The notes beneath the pieces were generated by a model. The model searched no databases, was not told the origin of the DNA, and saw nothing but the letters and a program-made list of their open reading frames with translations. The translations under genes and the position numbers were made by a program. Below are positions 23,405 to 35,818 of a DNA stretch of 64,000 bases, piece by piece. The DNA comes from Membranipora membranacea (Eukaryota; Bryozoa; Gymnolaemata; Cheilostomatida; Membraniporidae). Location: the NCBI GenBank assembly GCA_914767715.1, contig OU612066.1:23596283-23660282 (forward strand), written 5' to 3'. Positions within the stretch are counted from its first letter, which is position 1; every line of letters begins with the position of its first letter.

Positions 23405-24879
23405 TTATTGTTCGCTTCTTTTTAACATCACTTGGGCAATAATAGCAAGATGTCCATTTAATGATTTCAGTTCTTCCTTTATATCTTGTAGATGAGCATT
23501 ATTCTGTTGTTGCAGGACTAGGATAAGCTCTTGTGGAGTCATCTCCACAGGAGCTTCTGTTGGACTAGTAGTTTCAGTGTTGCCTGGTTGAGTAGGTCTA
23601 GATGTGATTGCTTGGTTACTCTGTTCTGATGGTGATAGTTCTGGTTCCGGCTCTGGTTCCGGCTCTGGTTCGAGCTGTGCAGTCTCTTGAACATTCCTAG
23701 AAGAGATTTATATAAAAATTACATGACCAATCAAAATAAATTTGAGAAATTGGCAAAGATGCTATCCAGCATAGGTGCTAGGGGATGAGGGCAAGAATAT
23801 TTTCGTGAATGGAACCTTTATCAGACAACGCATTGATCTCCGAATATCTTTTCATCATAATTCATGCCCGCACTCACCTGTCATCGAGCTCGGAAAAGAC
23901 CAATGCTTCCAGGTCTTTCTGAGACAACTCAGAAAGAGGCTCGATCTTAGCCTTCTTGCTCGTTACTTGGCATCTGAAACAATCAACAATAAATTGTATT
24001 ACTAATGTGTGACATAAGAGTACATGTCGATCAGAGCGGTCAAAGGTATAATAATTAATCTAATTAATAATCAAAATAATTAATCTAACTCTTTGTTGGT
24101 ACATTTTGGTATTGTAATTTTACACCTGTATGTGTCTAAGCTTTGATAAACAAATTATAAAGGACAACTCACACTGACGTGCTCTCTGATGCTACTGATG
24201 CTACTTCATCCTCGTGCACCAGTCTCTTTGCATTGCTGTTTGCACCACTAAAATTAATAAATGCAATATTCTTGTTATTGTAGACCACAAGAAACACCTC
24301 AGCTGTGTGATGAAGAACAGGAAGACTGGATATTTGACCTTGACTCGCTGACATCAATAATATTTATTTAGTGGTATTGCGCTTATCACACATTTTACAT
24401 TTACGTGTTGTCTGTTCATTTCAATAATGAAGGCATGTTGAGACCTTTGAATTAACAAGTCACTTCATTGATATTGAGTAGGTAAATAACATGATCTATT
24501 AAAAATTACACATACCTCTCACAACCAGCAAGGCCTGTGATTGATTCTTGGGGTAGAATCTCTAAAACTGCTGCATACTTCGGGTTGATGGTGCTCTCCA
24601 ACTCACCACCTCCTGTCTTCTCCATCTCCTTCTTGTGTGCCCTGCCGGCCACACACGCTTTCGACTTAAGATGTGTCCATTTTTCAACTACTTATTTACG
24701 GTCCTGTTGGCTTCTGGGTTAACTGCATTAACCGCCGCAGTAATGCGGAGCCACAACCTCTCTCTGTCTTCAAAAGTCCAATTGTTGGCGAAACCCTTAA
24801 CCAGCTTTCCATATACAGGCTTAATCGCCTCGATTAAAGCCCACACTTCCGCCTCGCTAAAGGTTTTCTCCCGTGGCAT
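23405..24879 (-). pseudogene. NAIF1-like Myb/SANT accessory protein of Harbinger, one frameshift
   Basis: Exonic segments are 24879-24516, 24247-24173, 23973-23878 and 23696-23405. The first encodes a Myb/SANT-like helical domain (reads EAEVWALIEAIKPVYGKLV and later EKWTHLKSKACVAGRAHKK). Later exons give an acidic segment, a Glu-Pro repeat (about 23,640-23,680) and a C-terminal coiled-coil-like stretch before TAA. Near 24,690 the frame is lost: the reading frame of the Myb domain runs into TAG and resumes one base out in the same exon. All downstream junctions are in phase, and about 275 residues would be expected. In this superfamily the Myb-like protein carries the transposase into the nucleus and to the element ends. 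The shift is either real inactivation or a sequencing error. Confidence 0.8.
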
Positions 24880-26118
24880 CTAAGAAATGACGATAAATCA
24901 TGTATGTGCTATGCAGCATTATTTTTGTTCAGTCTTATACCTGGCTTAAATATCCTCCACATTTAATAAGGATAATGGTTATGTTGAACCGTGCTTCTCT
25001 ATAGAGAATATTCGGAGCCAAATGTTGCCCGATCTAAGGTTGTATAATGCTTTCACCTAACTAACTGAAGTCTGAGCTATATCATCAAGCCGTATTGCTA
25101 AAGGGCAGACAACTCAAACAGTATGAACATGAGGCTTAGCTTGATTTTAAAAACAGGGAATTCCCTTTCTTCCAAAGATATGCTATGTTGGGATTGTCCA
25201 CCTGTTGGGATTTCCCACACCATTGGATTTCCCTGTTGTTTATTTATAGCGATCATCATCTAACTCTAACACCATGCAGTCCATTGATGTTTATGAAGTC
25301 CCAATTTACATATCATATACTATGTAATAAATTTAGCAACATACTCAACACTACAAAAACCAACATGAGCAATAGCAGTTTTACATATGCAAAATCCACA
25401 CCGTATGAAATGAAGCATGGTCAGGCATTTTATTGAGAGAGAGCTTGGCAAATAGAGCTGCTGGAATTTATTTTGTAGTACGGTATAATGTTGTGACGAG
25501 TAAGGAAGATGTAGTGCTACTCACTGTTGATCGTAGTAATAACCTATTATATATGTTTATAAAAACCATATCTGTCTCAAATTTAGTTAAATCAATCAGA
25601 TCTTATTAGCTTGAGAGTTTAAGAAGAATTAGCTAAATTGGTTTTTATGAGGTTTCAATGTAACAATTACACATTAACATTCACTATTACCAATAAATCA
25701 GTGAGTTTTTGCATACATTATTGTTTCCCTCTTTTCTTCTTGTGTGGTCTACACAGTGCTACTTTTGTAAGGGATAATGAAGTGGAGCTCTTACTTATTT
25801 ATATTTTTTAATTCATCAATCAATCCTCCCAGCCGGCAAGGTTTAGCCAGCAACCTTCTGTAGAGGTGGCCAATGGGCAGCTTTATTGTTAGCCTATATC
25901 CTCTGACATCACCTGTCTTTGATAGGAATGCCAGAGGGAGCCAGATATCCCCAATTTCCTAGCAACAGATATAATTGGTTGTAGATGCTTCTGCTTTTAT
26001 TTTCAGAAAACTTTTCTGTGGACTGACAACACATAGCCAACACTCAAATATTAATGTATTTACCATCTATAAGTATGGCTCCAGCATGAGAACAGTTTAC
26101 TCCCCATTGTTTTCGACA

Positions 26119-26544
26119 GGGCTCTCAACCACTCAGGTTTAGCCCGAGTTACTCAGATTTTTGGGTTCAACTCAGGCTACTCAGGGGATTTTAGAATGTA
26201 AGCTAAAAACTCAGATTTTGCTCGTTGGCAGAGATGAATAATATATAAACAATGCTAAATGTTGCCTTACAATAATTTATGCCATATTATTAATGAATGG
26301 TCAGGTATTAGATTCTAGTTGTGATAAGATATGTAAATAATACTGCACTGTCTATACTAATAATGCCTCTCACTGCACTCACTGTAATTATACTCTCACT
26401 GCACTGCCTAATCAAGTCATTTCTAAATTAATGATCAAACAATGATCCCAGAGATCCCAAGAGAGTTTTACACCTTTAAAATACCACTATGCGACATGCT
26501 AATATCAAAACTCAGGTTTCGAATCCTCCCAGGCTGAGAGCCCT
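26119..26544. mobile_element. Smaller hAT-like insert with CAGGGCTCTCA termini
   Basis: CAGGGCTCTCA at the left and TGAGAGCCCTG at the right form an 11-bp perfect inverted pair about 426 bp apart. It lies inside the nested hAT-like element and interrupts the dispersed repeat. No matching 8-bp flanks are visible. The right half was later duplicated at about 27,600-27,682. Confidence 0.6.
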
Positions 26545-26654
26545 GCTTATCCAGGGAATAAACAAAATTGAGGTTGAGCTCAGCTCCACTTCAAGAAGGG
26601 TGTTTATAACCAAGTGGAGTTGAGCTCCACTTACTCACTGTACAAAAGTACCAC

Positions 26655-26790
26655 TGGTAATAATGTGAAAACATGGCTAAGCTAAAGAAAATTTAAAACA
26701 CCATGAGTATGACCGTGATCAAAGTCAAGGTCATGGTCATACTAATACTAAATTTTTTTAAACTTAGCCATGTTTTCACATTATTACTTC
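26655..26790. repeat. Hairpin of about 135 bp
   Basis: aataatgtgaaaacatggct near the left end pairs with agccatgttttcacattatt near the right end. The middle also folds (atgagtatgaccgtgatc against gtcatggtcatact). It sits between the two terminal-repeat copies of the nested hAT-like element. Confidence 0.75.
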
Positions 26791-28850
26791 AACATTTAGT
26801 GCAATCTGGCAATGGAACAGGGAAAAAGTCAAAGCTCAAAGTGCTGAAGATTAGAGCTAAAACAGCAGAAGACAACTACTGAAACTATACCGAGAAGTAC
26901 ATGGCCATCCAAAAAACCAAAAAAAACAAAATCCGTGGCCGTGTGAACAGGGCTAAGTGCCACCAAAGTATTTGATCAATATATATAACCAAGGTCCAAT
27001 TTCAGTCATTTGAGAACTAAGAGCAAAGCTTTAATATTGACAAGTATGAAACTGCAATCCATTCAGTCGTTGTGAATCCAAAAAATGTTTACCTGAAGAA
27101 TCGATAATTACTAAGCGATGCATTGTTTATTACTTTGTAATGCTGTGCTTCGTTTCACTGTACAACACGAGAAGTTTTGTCTCAAACGATCAGAACCGAC
27201 TATGCTGTATCGCTTGTTTAAGAGCATACTAAGAGTCGATGGGCTCTGACCTTTCACCTAGTGACATCAGTGACATGTCCCTGTTGGTTTTGGCTGGTTG
27301 ATTGATTTATTACATATCACAGACAAAAGTACATGTTGCATGTACATACTGGCCTTAAAATTAGACATGAACAAAAGTTGGCAGAAATTCAGAGCTCTGT
27401 TGGATTGTTTAAAACAAATGATCATTTAAAGTATATGTACAAGGTGCCGAAAAAAACTATCTCTGCCCCATGCTCCTCTATATTTAATGGTTGGATATCT
27501 TCCGGAGGGGCATTGACTTCGTTTGATTGTTTGTTACTTTTCAATCAAAGTATCAAGATTGACCGAGAGTAACGTTATTGTGCTGTTTATGCTCAGGGCC
27601 TTTCACACCTTTAAAATACCACTATGCGACATGCTAATATCAAAACTCAGGTTTCGAATCCTCCCAGGCTGAGAGCCCTGCTTATCAAGGGAATAAAAAA
27701 AATTGAAGTGGAGCTCAGCTCCACTTCAAGAAGGGTGTTTATAACCAAGTGGAGCTGAGCTCCACTTACTCACTGTACAAAAGTACCACTGGGTCTACAT
27801 ACTTAACACTAATACACTATACACAACAACCACAAAAATACTTACTTACAGTGTTGAGGGTGTTTAGACAGAATAAGGATAGAATATACAAATAATTTTA
27901 ACAGAGCAATAAAAATAGACTTCTACCATGTAGTAAGAAAAGTGAGCAGGTGCTTGCAGACGATGGTCTGATACAAGCCATAGACAATAAATTACATGAT
28001 AAATAGTTTTGATATCTGTATAACATTTAACAGTTGTCTATTGAAGTTATACATCATGACTAATAAGGAGTTATCGTCTCATATATCAGATATTCTTTTG
28101 TAACAGGAGATAATATCAGTCTGCATTCTTCAGTTTCTCAGTGAGTGATTAGTGAGTGATCTGAGAGCGAGACCTCTGTGGCTCTTGCTATTTTTCTTCA
28201 GTCAATTTGGTAAGTCATCACATCGCTCTCGCTTTTATCTGTAATTGAAACAGAAAGTCTCGCTCACTCAGCCAGCGATACCCAAAGCGATCACAGTGCG
28301 ATTGTGATCTCCTAATTGAAAGACCCCCCTGCTTGGCATAAGCATCTGCAGACAGTTGAGTGTATAGGGAATGAGTTATTCCTAGTAGGTGAAAAGTGAG
28401 TGAAAGAATAACATCGTAACTAGCAACTGCACAAATCAATGGAGCAACAAAGCACTATTCCCTAGGCTTGGCTACTACTAACAAACTACTGGCCATTGGC
28501 ATTAGTCTAAGATATTAGTCTAAATAGTTACTCATTACTGGCCATTAGTTCTGGTGAGCAAACTTATTGGCACAATCATTCAACACTGTCACCTACCTTA
28601 CTATTCTATTGCTAACCAGCTTGAATGACTTGCCAGACCAAGGAGTAATTTTTTCTCAGACCGTCTCATGCCTCTTGATGATCTTTGAGTGAGTCTTGTT
28701 GTGATAGTAAGTAAAAACTAAAAGAGAGCTACACAATAACACTCACTGCTATCCAAAATAAATCTCACCCACCAAGATAAGATACTGTCCTAGGGGAGTC
28801 AGTTTTAGGCCTACTGTCACTGTCACTGGTAATCTCCTCTCATTTTTTTT

Positions 28851-28935
28851 ATCAACCAAAGTGAAAAAGTCCATGCAGAGATGGTCATGTACAGTACATG
28901 ACCATCTTTGCATGGAATTCTTCACTTTGGTTGAT
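28851..28935. repeat. 85-bp near-perfect palindrome
   Basis: Two 42-base arms (28851-28892 and 28894-28935) are complementary at all but about four positions around one central base. The arms start atcaaccaaagtgaa. The stem is long and nearly loop-free, more like a DNA palindrome or foldback element than a classic microRNA precursor. It overlaps no gene. Confidence 0.85.
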
Positions 28936-30318
28936 ATAAATGTACTGTCATGTACTGTCACTCAAGCTATTCATTTAACCCCTGTTGTACTACTGTAGAG
29001 CACTGTCTTCGATAGCGTAATATACTAGATCAGCTGCCAATTATTAATATCTGCTCTCAGATCCATATGCTGACCTGTTGAGCTTGCATGATTTGAGGGT
29101 GAGAGTTAAGGTGATCTTAAACCATAGCGCTTAGCTGGTAATCAAAGTGTCTCTCTTCGTCCGGGTTAAAACCTTTATATTATGTTTACTTTTGCTTCCT
29201 CTTACTAAACATCGTGGTGTTGATAACTCATCCATAAATACTGGACTGATTATGAACCTCACATCTTTTCTATTTTATATTTTGTAAGTCTGCCAACACT
29301 GTCGGCGCAAGCTTAACCCAGTGACTCGTTATCAAATGATCCTGATTTTATGGCAATTGTTGAAGGTGTGAGGGGCCTAGTGTCAACATAGGATTTGAAT
29401 ATATCTGGGACATGACGATCGTAACTGGTGACTGAAACAGCCTAGAAAACTGTGAGTAAAATATATTTCACCCCAAATAAAGGATGTGGGGTTTGGGTAG
29501 AACAGGTTTGATCCAATCTGCTCGCAGTCCGGTCTTTCCCAATATACTGGTGAGCCTCCGGCTCATAACCTAAATGCAGGGAGATTGGATCAAGCTTGAT
29601 CTAGGTTTTGGGAGATGGAGGGTTAGGAATTGCAGGGGCTGTGAGTGTAAGCATCCTAAGATGTGGATTCTTATGTATGATCACACCTTTAGGTCCAAGT
29701 TACAAACCTCTGTGACCATCCTGTGAGAAAGGGACATGAGTGCTGACTTTGTTGGTGGGAAAAAAGTTTACTTACTTACATTTACTTAGCATGAAATGTG
29801 GTCGAAGTTTGTATTATTGGAAATACTAGGTCTATGCATGCCTGCTTGAAACATCTGATGCTGATTTCTCCTATGAAATAGTTTTAGTTGCAAAATTCTA
29901 AAAAGTATTTTATGGGGAAGAATCAGCAACAGATATCGCTGCAAAATATAGTAACTGGATAAATGTAGGATAAGCTTCGCCCCTACGTCATCCTGAAATA
30001 GAGATTCTGAATGCTTTTCTAACCAATAAAGTCAGCACTTTCGTTTGATGTCAACTTATCCACACATGATGACACCGGAGTCTCAAAATTGGACATGTAG
30101 AATATAACGTCAGGTAGCATCATACCTACCACCAAATGCTCATTTCATGGCACATTACAGTGATCAAAAATACTAAAATAACCGTCAGTACATTTTTTAT
30201 GCATACTCTTTGAGAGTATAGAACATGGACTATGCTGGCTAACAACATATGTGGGTTTTAAAATTAAGGTTTAATTAATTGCAGCTATTAAAAATATTTA
30301 TTATTTAATATTTTTCAG
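28936..30318. other. No gene seen
   Basis: No supported coding region. A small inverted pair (gatccaatct near 29,508 and agattggatc near 29,582) is the only local structure noted. Confidence 0.4.
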
Positions 30319-31290
30319 ATGCCCTCATTCAGAGAAAGAAATAGAAAGTGGTAACGGAGAGTGATTCTTGATAGACACCTGGAAAATGCACCTGGAAAGG
30401 TAAGCTGACATAACAACACCAGTCATCCCCCATCTAATGTGTGAGGTTAAACCGCCTGATGATTTTGTACACCGTTGACTCACTTTGAAAAGTCTCTCGT
30501 CTATGCCTCGCCATGGCCTGACGAGGATGAATTTGCAACAAAATTTTCCTCTGGCCCCACCAATCCTCCCTGTCACTGATTTTCATTTGTGTCTAGAGTA
30601 TATAATCCTGAGGGTGGTTTTGATCATAGACTCATTTGCCATTTTGTCTGGACTCCTGCAGATAAAGTGTGGATAAACCCTGGACAGCCACTTGCCATTG
30701 TTTCAATTCATCAACTGATAAACTTTGAAAGTCAATCATATCAATATGCATAATGCTATAGGGGATCTCACATCATATTTAATCTTATTTATGCATATAT
30801 GTTAGCCTGGGCAGGCTTTCGGGGTGTGTTGGTTGGGGAGGGGGGTTCCCCTTTCCCCACTACCCACCCCCGACAGCCTGCCCAAGCTACATGTATGTCC
30901 TGTTTTGAGTGTAGATGAATTATCATAGGCCTAAAAATTCTCTAATCTCAAAGTCGTCTTGTTTCAATTTAATTTTGTGTCTAGAGTATGTTATCCTGAG
31001 GGTGATCTCAATTAGAGACTGTTTTGAGTGTAGAGGAATGATTATAGGCCTAAAAGTTTTCTAATCACAAAGTTTTCTTGTCTTAACTTTTTCACGGGAG
31101 GTAATTCCAACACAAATGTAGGCCCACACCTCATAAATTTTGAAATGAAGATGGTTTAAGATTGACTACGACTTATTTAATTTTTTTTTCAGACGCCCCT
31201 GTGCAGAGAAAGAAATAGAAATGGTTAGTGTAGTTATAGGGATGGACGTGTGACAGACACCTGGAAGATGCACCTGGAAAGGTAAGCTGA
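30319..31290 (+). ncRNA. Duplicated exon-like cassettes, non-coding
   Basis: Two similar cassettes (about 30,319-30,399 and 31,192-31,281) each start after a T-rich acceptor ending in ttttcag. Each contains gcagagaaagaaatagaaa, or a close variant, and cacctggaa, and ends in gcacctggaaag before gtaagctga. All three frames contain stops upstream of a late ATG, so they look like duplicated untranslated exons or lncRNA exons. The intervening DNA is also partly duplicated (gtgtctagagtat ... cctgagggtg at about 30,590 and 30,976), showing a tandem duplication of about 0.4-0.9 kb. Confidence 0.4.
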
Positions 31291-31584
31291 CTTCTAATTG
31301 ATCATCTAATTGACCCTGCAACAGATTTAATTTTGTGCCGCTATTGCCTGCACTCCTGCAATTAAACTATTTAACTAAATTACTTTTTACCTTAAAGCCT
31401 TCTTGGCCCCTCTTCACTATGCCCACAATAATTTTGTTCCATACAAAAGGTAACTCTGTCATTGGTGTGATACATCGAGATTTTAGACTTTCCCAAAATG
31501 CATTGTGATATTAGTAGGATATGTATATATAGGCTTGTAATGTTCAAGAAGAAGAAAATCAGAGTTATTTGCTCTCTTTACAGG

Positions 31585-31901
31585 TAATTTTCGAACCTAT
31601 CGTTGCCCACAGCCAGAAAATAGCAACAAAACAGTATGCTGGCATAACTGGATCTTGACCGGGGAGAAAAAAATGGTTATGTCGAGGCAAAAGGATAACA
31701 ATTCATAGGACTAACTCTTTGATTGCAGATAATTTAGTCACATGTATCTGCCCAGACTATGCACAACAACATCTGGCAAACATTAACAGCGAGCTAGGCC
31801 AGGTTGAGTCCCGATGGCGCCTCTGCAGCACAGACTCTAATAGCTACTACCACGCCTACGAAACCGAATATTTGATTATGAACTGTATAAGCATTGTGTA
31901 A
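31585..31901 (+). CDS. Two exon-like open segments, unknown product
   Basis: After ctctttacag at 31,584 the sequence is open for about 40 codons (reads TYRCPQPENSNKTVCWHNW). After tttgattgcag at about 31,729 it is open to a stop near 31,901 (reads PDYAQQHLANINSELGQVE). Codon composition looks coding. I could not join them to each other or to the upstream cassettes with consistent phases, and the donor of the first is weak. They could be exons of a small secreted or membrane protein, or chance. Confidence 0.2.
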
Positions 31902-34900
31902 GCGAATTTGACCTACCCACTACCTGCATGTATGGTCAAAACAAAGAGTTAACTCCTTGGTCAAACTACAATTTTATGAAGACTGCAGCTGGATACGCAA
32001 TGAAGTGACCTACTGAGACTTTCCGGATCTCTTCGCCCTGAGGACCATTTCTATTCTATGAGACTATACATAAAACTTTCATTATCTAAACCAATGAACT
32101 CCCTCTTCCTTCATTGTCTAAACTGTTGCCTACAGTATAAAGAAGGTGAATATAGCTGTGAATGGAATAGCAATCTATGTACATGTTGCTAGTCTCACCA
32201 GTAGATTACTCAAAGTTCAAACAGCCATTTAATTGATTGAGTTTGGTATAATTAGATGGTCCCAGTTTCATTCATGAGTTTATAGCCATCTCAGCCTATA
32301 CCCCTTCTACATTGTAAACACAATTCTATGAAAGGAACTTAATCAACCAATATTTAACGCTAAGAAAACAATAATCTTAACAAATCGTTAACATAACGAT
32401 GTCTGACTTATGAAAGGCTGCATGAAAATCAAAATTCAATGATACATTCATATCGTTAGTTCGGCGTCATAATGAAATATGTTTGAACTATGTTTGAAGC
32501 CAAAATGACGATAATATTATGATGATACTTTCAGTTCGTCAAACTAACGCTATCATTTTTCTGTGTGTAGTACACATTTTTTGGTTAGTGAGGTCAAAGA
32601 CTACTATCCTGGTTAGTAGTTAGTACAAGGCAGTTTAATAATTTTTAGAAATTAGTACAAAGCAGCTTACCAATTGATAGAGGATTATAGTACGATGGCA
32701 CTGCTTGCATAAACTTTGCTAATATTGCTATAATCATCACCATGGTAGTATCATTGCTCGTAAAGAGTTAGTTATTTTTTTATTTCTCATCTAAACAAAA
32801 TTCCCTGTCCAGTGGTACAAATTATGATTCTGTAAGACCGGTGTGAGAGTATTTGTGTTCAGATATATACAAAATAAGTCTAGTTGTACACTTTTTTGTG
32901 TGTTTCAATACCTCATCAATCATTTCTGTTAGTGCTGGGTGGTTAAAAGTTATATAGATAGATTGGGAATCTTGTTTAGAAGAAGTTTATTTAAACTTTC
33001 CTTCTACACCCTCTAGATTTTAAGATATATCAATTTTTACAACCCCTTATCATTTTTAGGAATTTCAACAAGAATAGCTAACCAGAGTGATTATATAGAT
33101 GGCACACTAAGGGTTAATCTACGCTCCTTGGGATTTTTTAGCGTGGATGGCTTTCATTAGCTGTTTGTTGGCTGAAGATGTTCTGGGCATGGAGCGCAAG
33201 CTCTGAATTTTATGGAATGTGGGTAGAGAGAAGCAAGGGAAAATCAAACCAAGGAGTAACAGCTTCCCCTGTTACTTCTTGATCAAACAGACCTATAGTT
33301 CAATGACACAATAGAACTCGTTTGTACGGAATGTCTGATGGTCACTGTAAATTCTAAATATATCAATGCAGGCGATAATATTAAGCTGATAGCTTTGAAA
33401 GATTATCTGCTACAAGACTGTCCAGGCAATTATTTATCGCTCTAAATCTTAACTGATGTAATGGCCCTACAAGCCCCTAATCTGGCAACCCAGCCGCCTG
33501 TCTAAGCTACCAGTCTCATATATAACAGAATAAATATCAGTGTGGGTATTCCTTTGGCAGGAATTTGTTGAAATGATTGGAACAAGGAGTAAAAGTACTC
33601 CTTGATTGGAACTCCAGACTATAGCTGCATTGTGGAAATCCTGTCGTAATGGTCGAAACTTCTAGGAAATGTATTTGGTAGACCACATGGAACTGATGCA
33701 TCGATGTTGTTTTGCCCGATACTAGCCACATCACGCAATTACATGCAATTGATTTGAAATTAAATGCTAAAAAAATTAAACCTTTTTAGTTGAAAATTGT
33801 ATTAATCTGCAGTAGGTTGGTGAAATCAGTCTTGATATTCATTGATAAACCTTTAGGTTGAAAGAACTTTCAACATACCAAACTTTACAATGCATGCATT
33901 CAATGGCTACAATGTACAGTTCAATCTGCCTGATCACTTTCAATGGGATTAGCTTATTGAATTGAACAAGATTCTCAGTGTCTATTTTCCAATTGTTTAC
34001 CTTTTACTTGACATCAACATCTTAGCCAAGCAGCTGAGTTCAAGCATAATTGGATGTATTGTTGCAATCCAAGTTGTTTACCCATAAAGTCATAATCAAG
34101 ATAAGCCAGTCAGAATGTTAATTTTGTTGACATTGGCATTCATAGGCAACCTGCACAGAACTTAAAAGGTACCAGTAGATTTAAAAATGGTTAACCCTTT
34201 GGGTAAACACACAGATTATCGTAATGAGCTAGCAGCAGATTATCAAGAGCTTAGCCAGATACAACCACTGTATGTTGTATCGGGCTCAGCTCTTGTAGTT
34301 GACCAAGTAGCAGAGGAAAATCAATGAAACACCGGATAATAAGGGCGCAAGAGATTTTTTTGCAAAGCAATCTCATTTTTGGCATAGTTACTCTGTACTA
34401 TGATGAGCTTGGAAGCAGAGTTTGGTGAAATAATTTGATTAGAATATACAAATAGAATTTGGTCAACCATCTAGTATTTTTCATAAAAGGTTAAAACTTC
34501 CCGCCCCCTCACTCTTCTGTCAAAGAATGATCATGATTGTACTTTCACCAAAACAACCATCATTGTAAACATGTACATTCGCAAAATTAAAAACTCACCG
34601 CATTCATTATCAGCGGCAAAAGACAGGAAGTTAGGTCGGCTTACGATGACATCCTGTCTCTCTAATTCCACAAGTGTGTCATGATGACTTGTTACAAGTG
34701 CAATGTAATGTGTGTGTAGGATTAACTACCAGCGACAATTAATTCGATAATTAAAAATTTTGACAAGGAATATTGAGGTAATTAAGTCATTATGCCTGTT
34801 AAAGGCTAACCTCCCTGCTTGTGGCACACAAGCTGACAGCTTAAAATGTATTACTGTAAACGTTGTTGTCTTGTCACTAGCCTAACATTTAAATACTATC

Positions 34901-35818
34901 TGTACTAGTGCCAACACCTGCTAGGGAACTACCATCCAAGAGTGAGAGAGAAAAATGCCACAATTGCTTCCTGTACGTACACCATATAACTGAGATGGCT
35001 GGGAATGATAAAGTTTAACATCAAGAGCTCCTTTGTAGACAGGTAATGAATGTATACCAGGTTTACAATAGATTTACCTTTGCCTCTCTCTACCCACATA
35101 CCATAGCATTCAGAGCTAAATCCTTGCTCAGAGCCATTCAATCTCAAAAATCCCAAGGAGCGTAGATTAAGACTATGCCAATAATCATTATTAATACTGC
35201 ATGCTTTGACACCAAGTATGTTTTCTAGCATCAGTCAGCATATTTCCGGTAGTTCTGTGGAGAATATGGCCTCATTCGCATATCACTTTTCTCCACTTAG
35301 GCATGTAGGGCGATTAATACAAAGTAGATCCTCGCTCAACTGGTGAGCGATGTTGTACTTTTTTATTAGTAGCAAAGTTTTGTGATCATTCTGCTAGCAT
35401 AATTTAGCTGATGTATTCTATTTATGCAGTTGCTGCCTACATTCTCAGATTGCACAAGATATAGCTTAGGGTAGGCCTACGTAACAGTACAACACAGAAG
35501 AGTTGAACATAGGTATTTTGTCGGCTCATCATACTCAATACTAAGAGTTTTCTGTGCTTACAAAAATTGTGAGGAGGACAATTCGAATGGAATGCTTTCA
35601 TTGTAGCAGCTAACTTGCCTGGTCATCTAAATACAAACTCATTGAATACAATGTCAATCCAATTATAAAATATTGACTAGAACTGGGCTAGAACTGTAAA
35701 GGATTATACTATAACAATACAATAGCAATAATGAATGTAGTGTATTTGGCAGGCAGGGTTAATTATACAATAATGTTGCTGGTTGGGTAATGATATATGG
35801 GGCATGAAACTCAGTGTA
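31902..35818. other. No gene seen; one inverted repeat pair
   Basis: About 33,108-33,245 and 35,070-35,175 are inverted, diverged copies of one another (taatctacgctccttgggat; atgtgggtagagaga). The minus-strand copy is open for 100 codons (34,929-35,231) with a possible donor after gaggcaaag, so it may be a relic exon. Nothing else is supported. Confidence 0.4.

Larger units (their letters stand above)
25754..27791. mobile_element. Nested hAT-like non-autonomous element, 2,038 bp
   Basis: The ends are CAGTGCTACTTTTGTA and TACAAAAGTACCACTG (one mismatch in 16 when folded). The target duplication GGTCTACA is perfect: 25746-25753 and 27792-27799. Inside are the second copy of the dispersed repeat (25,825-26,110) and an internal CAGGGCTCTCA...TGAGAGCCCTG pair (26,119-26,544). 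There is also a directly repeated block of about 190 bp ending in the element's own right terminus (26,466-26,655 and 27,602-27,791). No transposase is encoded; the 79-codon ORF at 27,333-27,572 is not convincing. The element is inserted in the Harbinger element upstream of the Myb-like gene. Confidence 0.85.
19951..28329 (-). mobile_element. PIF/Harbinger DNA transposon, about 8.4 kb
   Basis: The termini are perfect 18-bp inverted repeats GGGGGGTCTTTCAATTAG (19951-19968 and, inverted, 28312-28329). They are followed by subterminal regions dense in agcgat and cgattgtgat motifs (19,970-20,110 and 28,145-28,310). Inside are the two genes characteristic of this superfamily, both on the minus strand: a DDE transposase (21,026-22,911) and a Myb/SANT-like protein (23,405-24,879). 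A hAT-like element is nested at 25,754-27,791. The flanking trinucleotides (cct on the left, tgc on the right) do not match, so the usual 3-bp target duplication is not visible. It may have been lost, or the ends may be off by a base or two. Confidence 0.85.

Noticed and set aside
24635-24883. 82-codon plus-strand ORF
   Set aside because: It overlaps the Myb/SANT exon on the other strand, which has splice structure and domain resemblance; the plus-strand ORF is its shadow.
27333-27572. 79-codon ORF as a hAT transposase fragment
   Set aside because: No hAT motifs are visible and the host element is otherwise non-coding.
28851-28935. microRNA precursor
   Set aside because: The loop is one base and both arms are almost fully paired, unlike a typical animal pre-miRNA; without small-RNA data a DNA palindrome is the safer description.
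9063-28940. CRISPR array or other prokaryotic defence system
   Set aside because: The repeats are palindromes, MITEs or tandem duplications without regular short spacers, and gene structures are eukaryotic.
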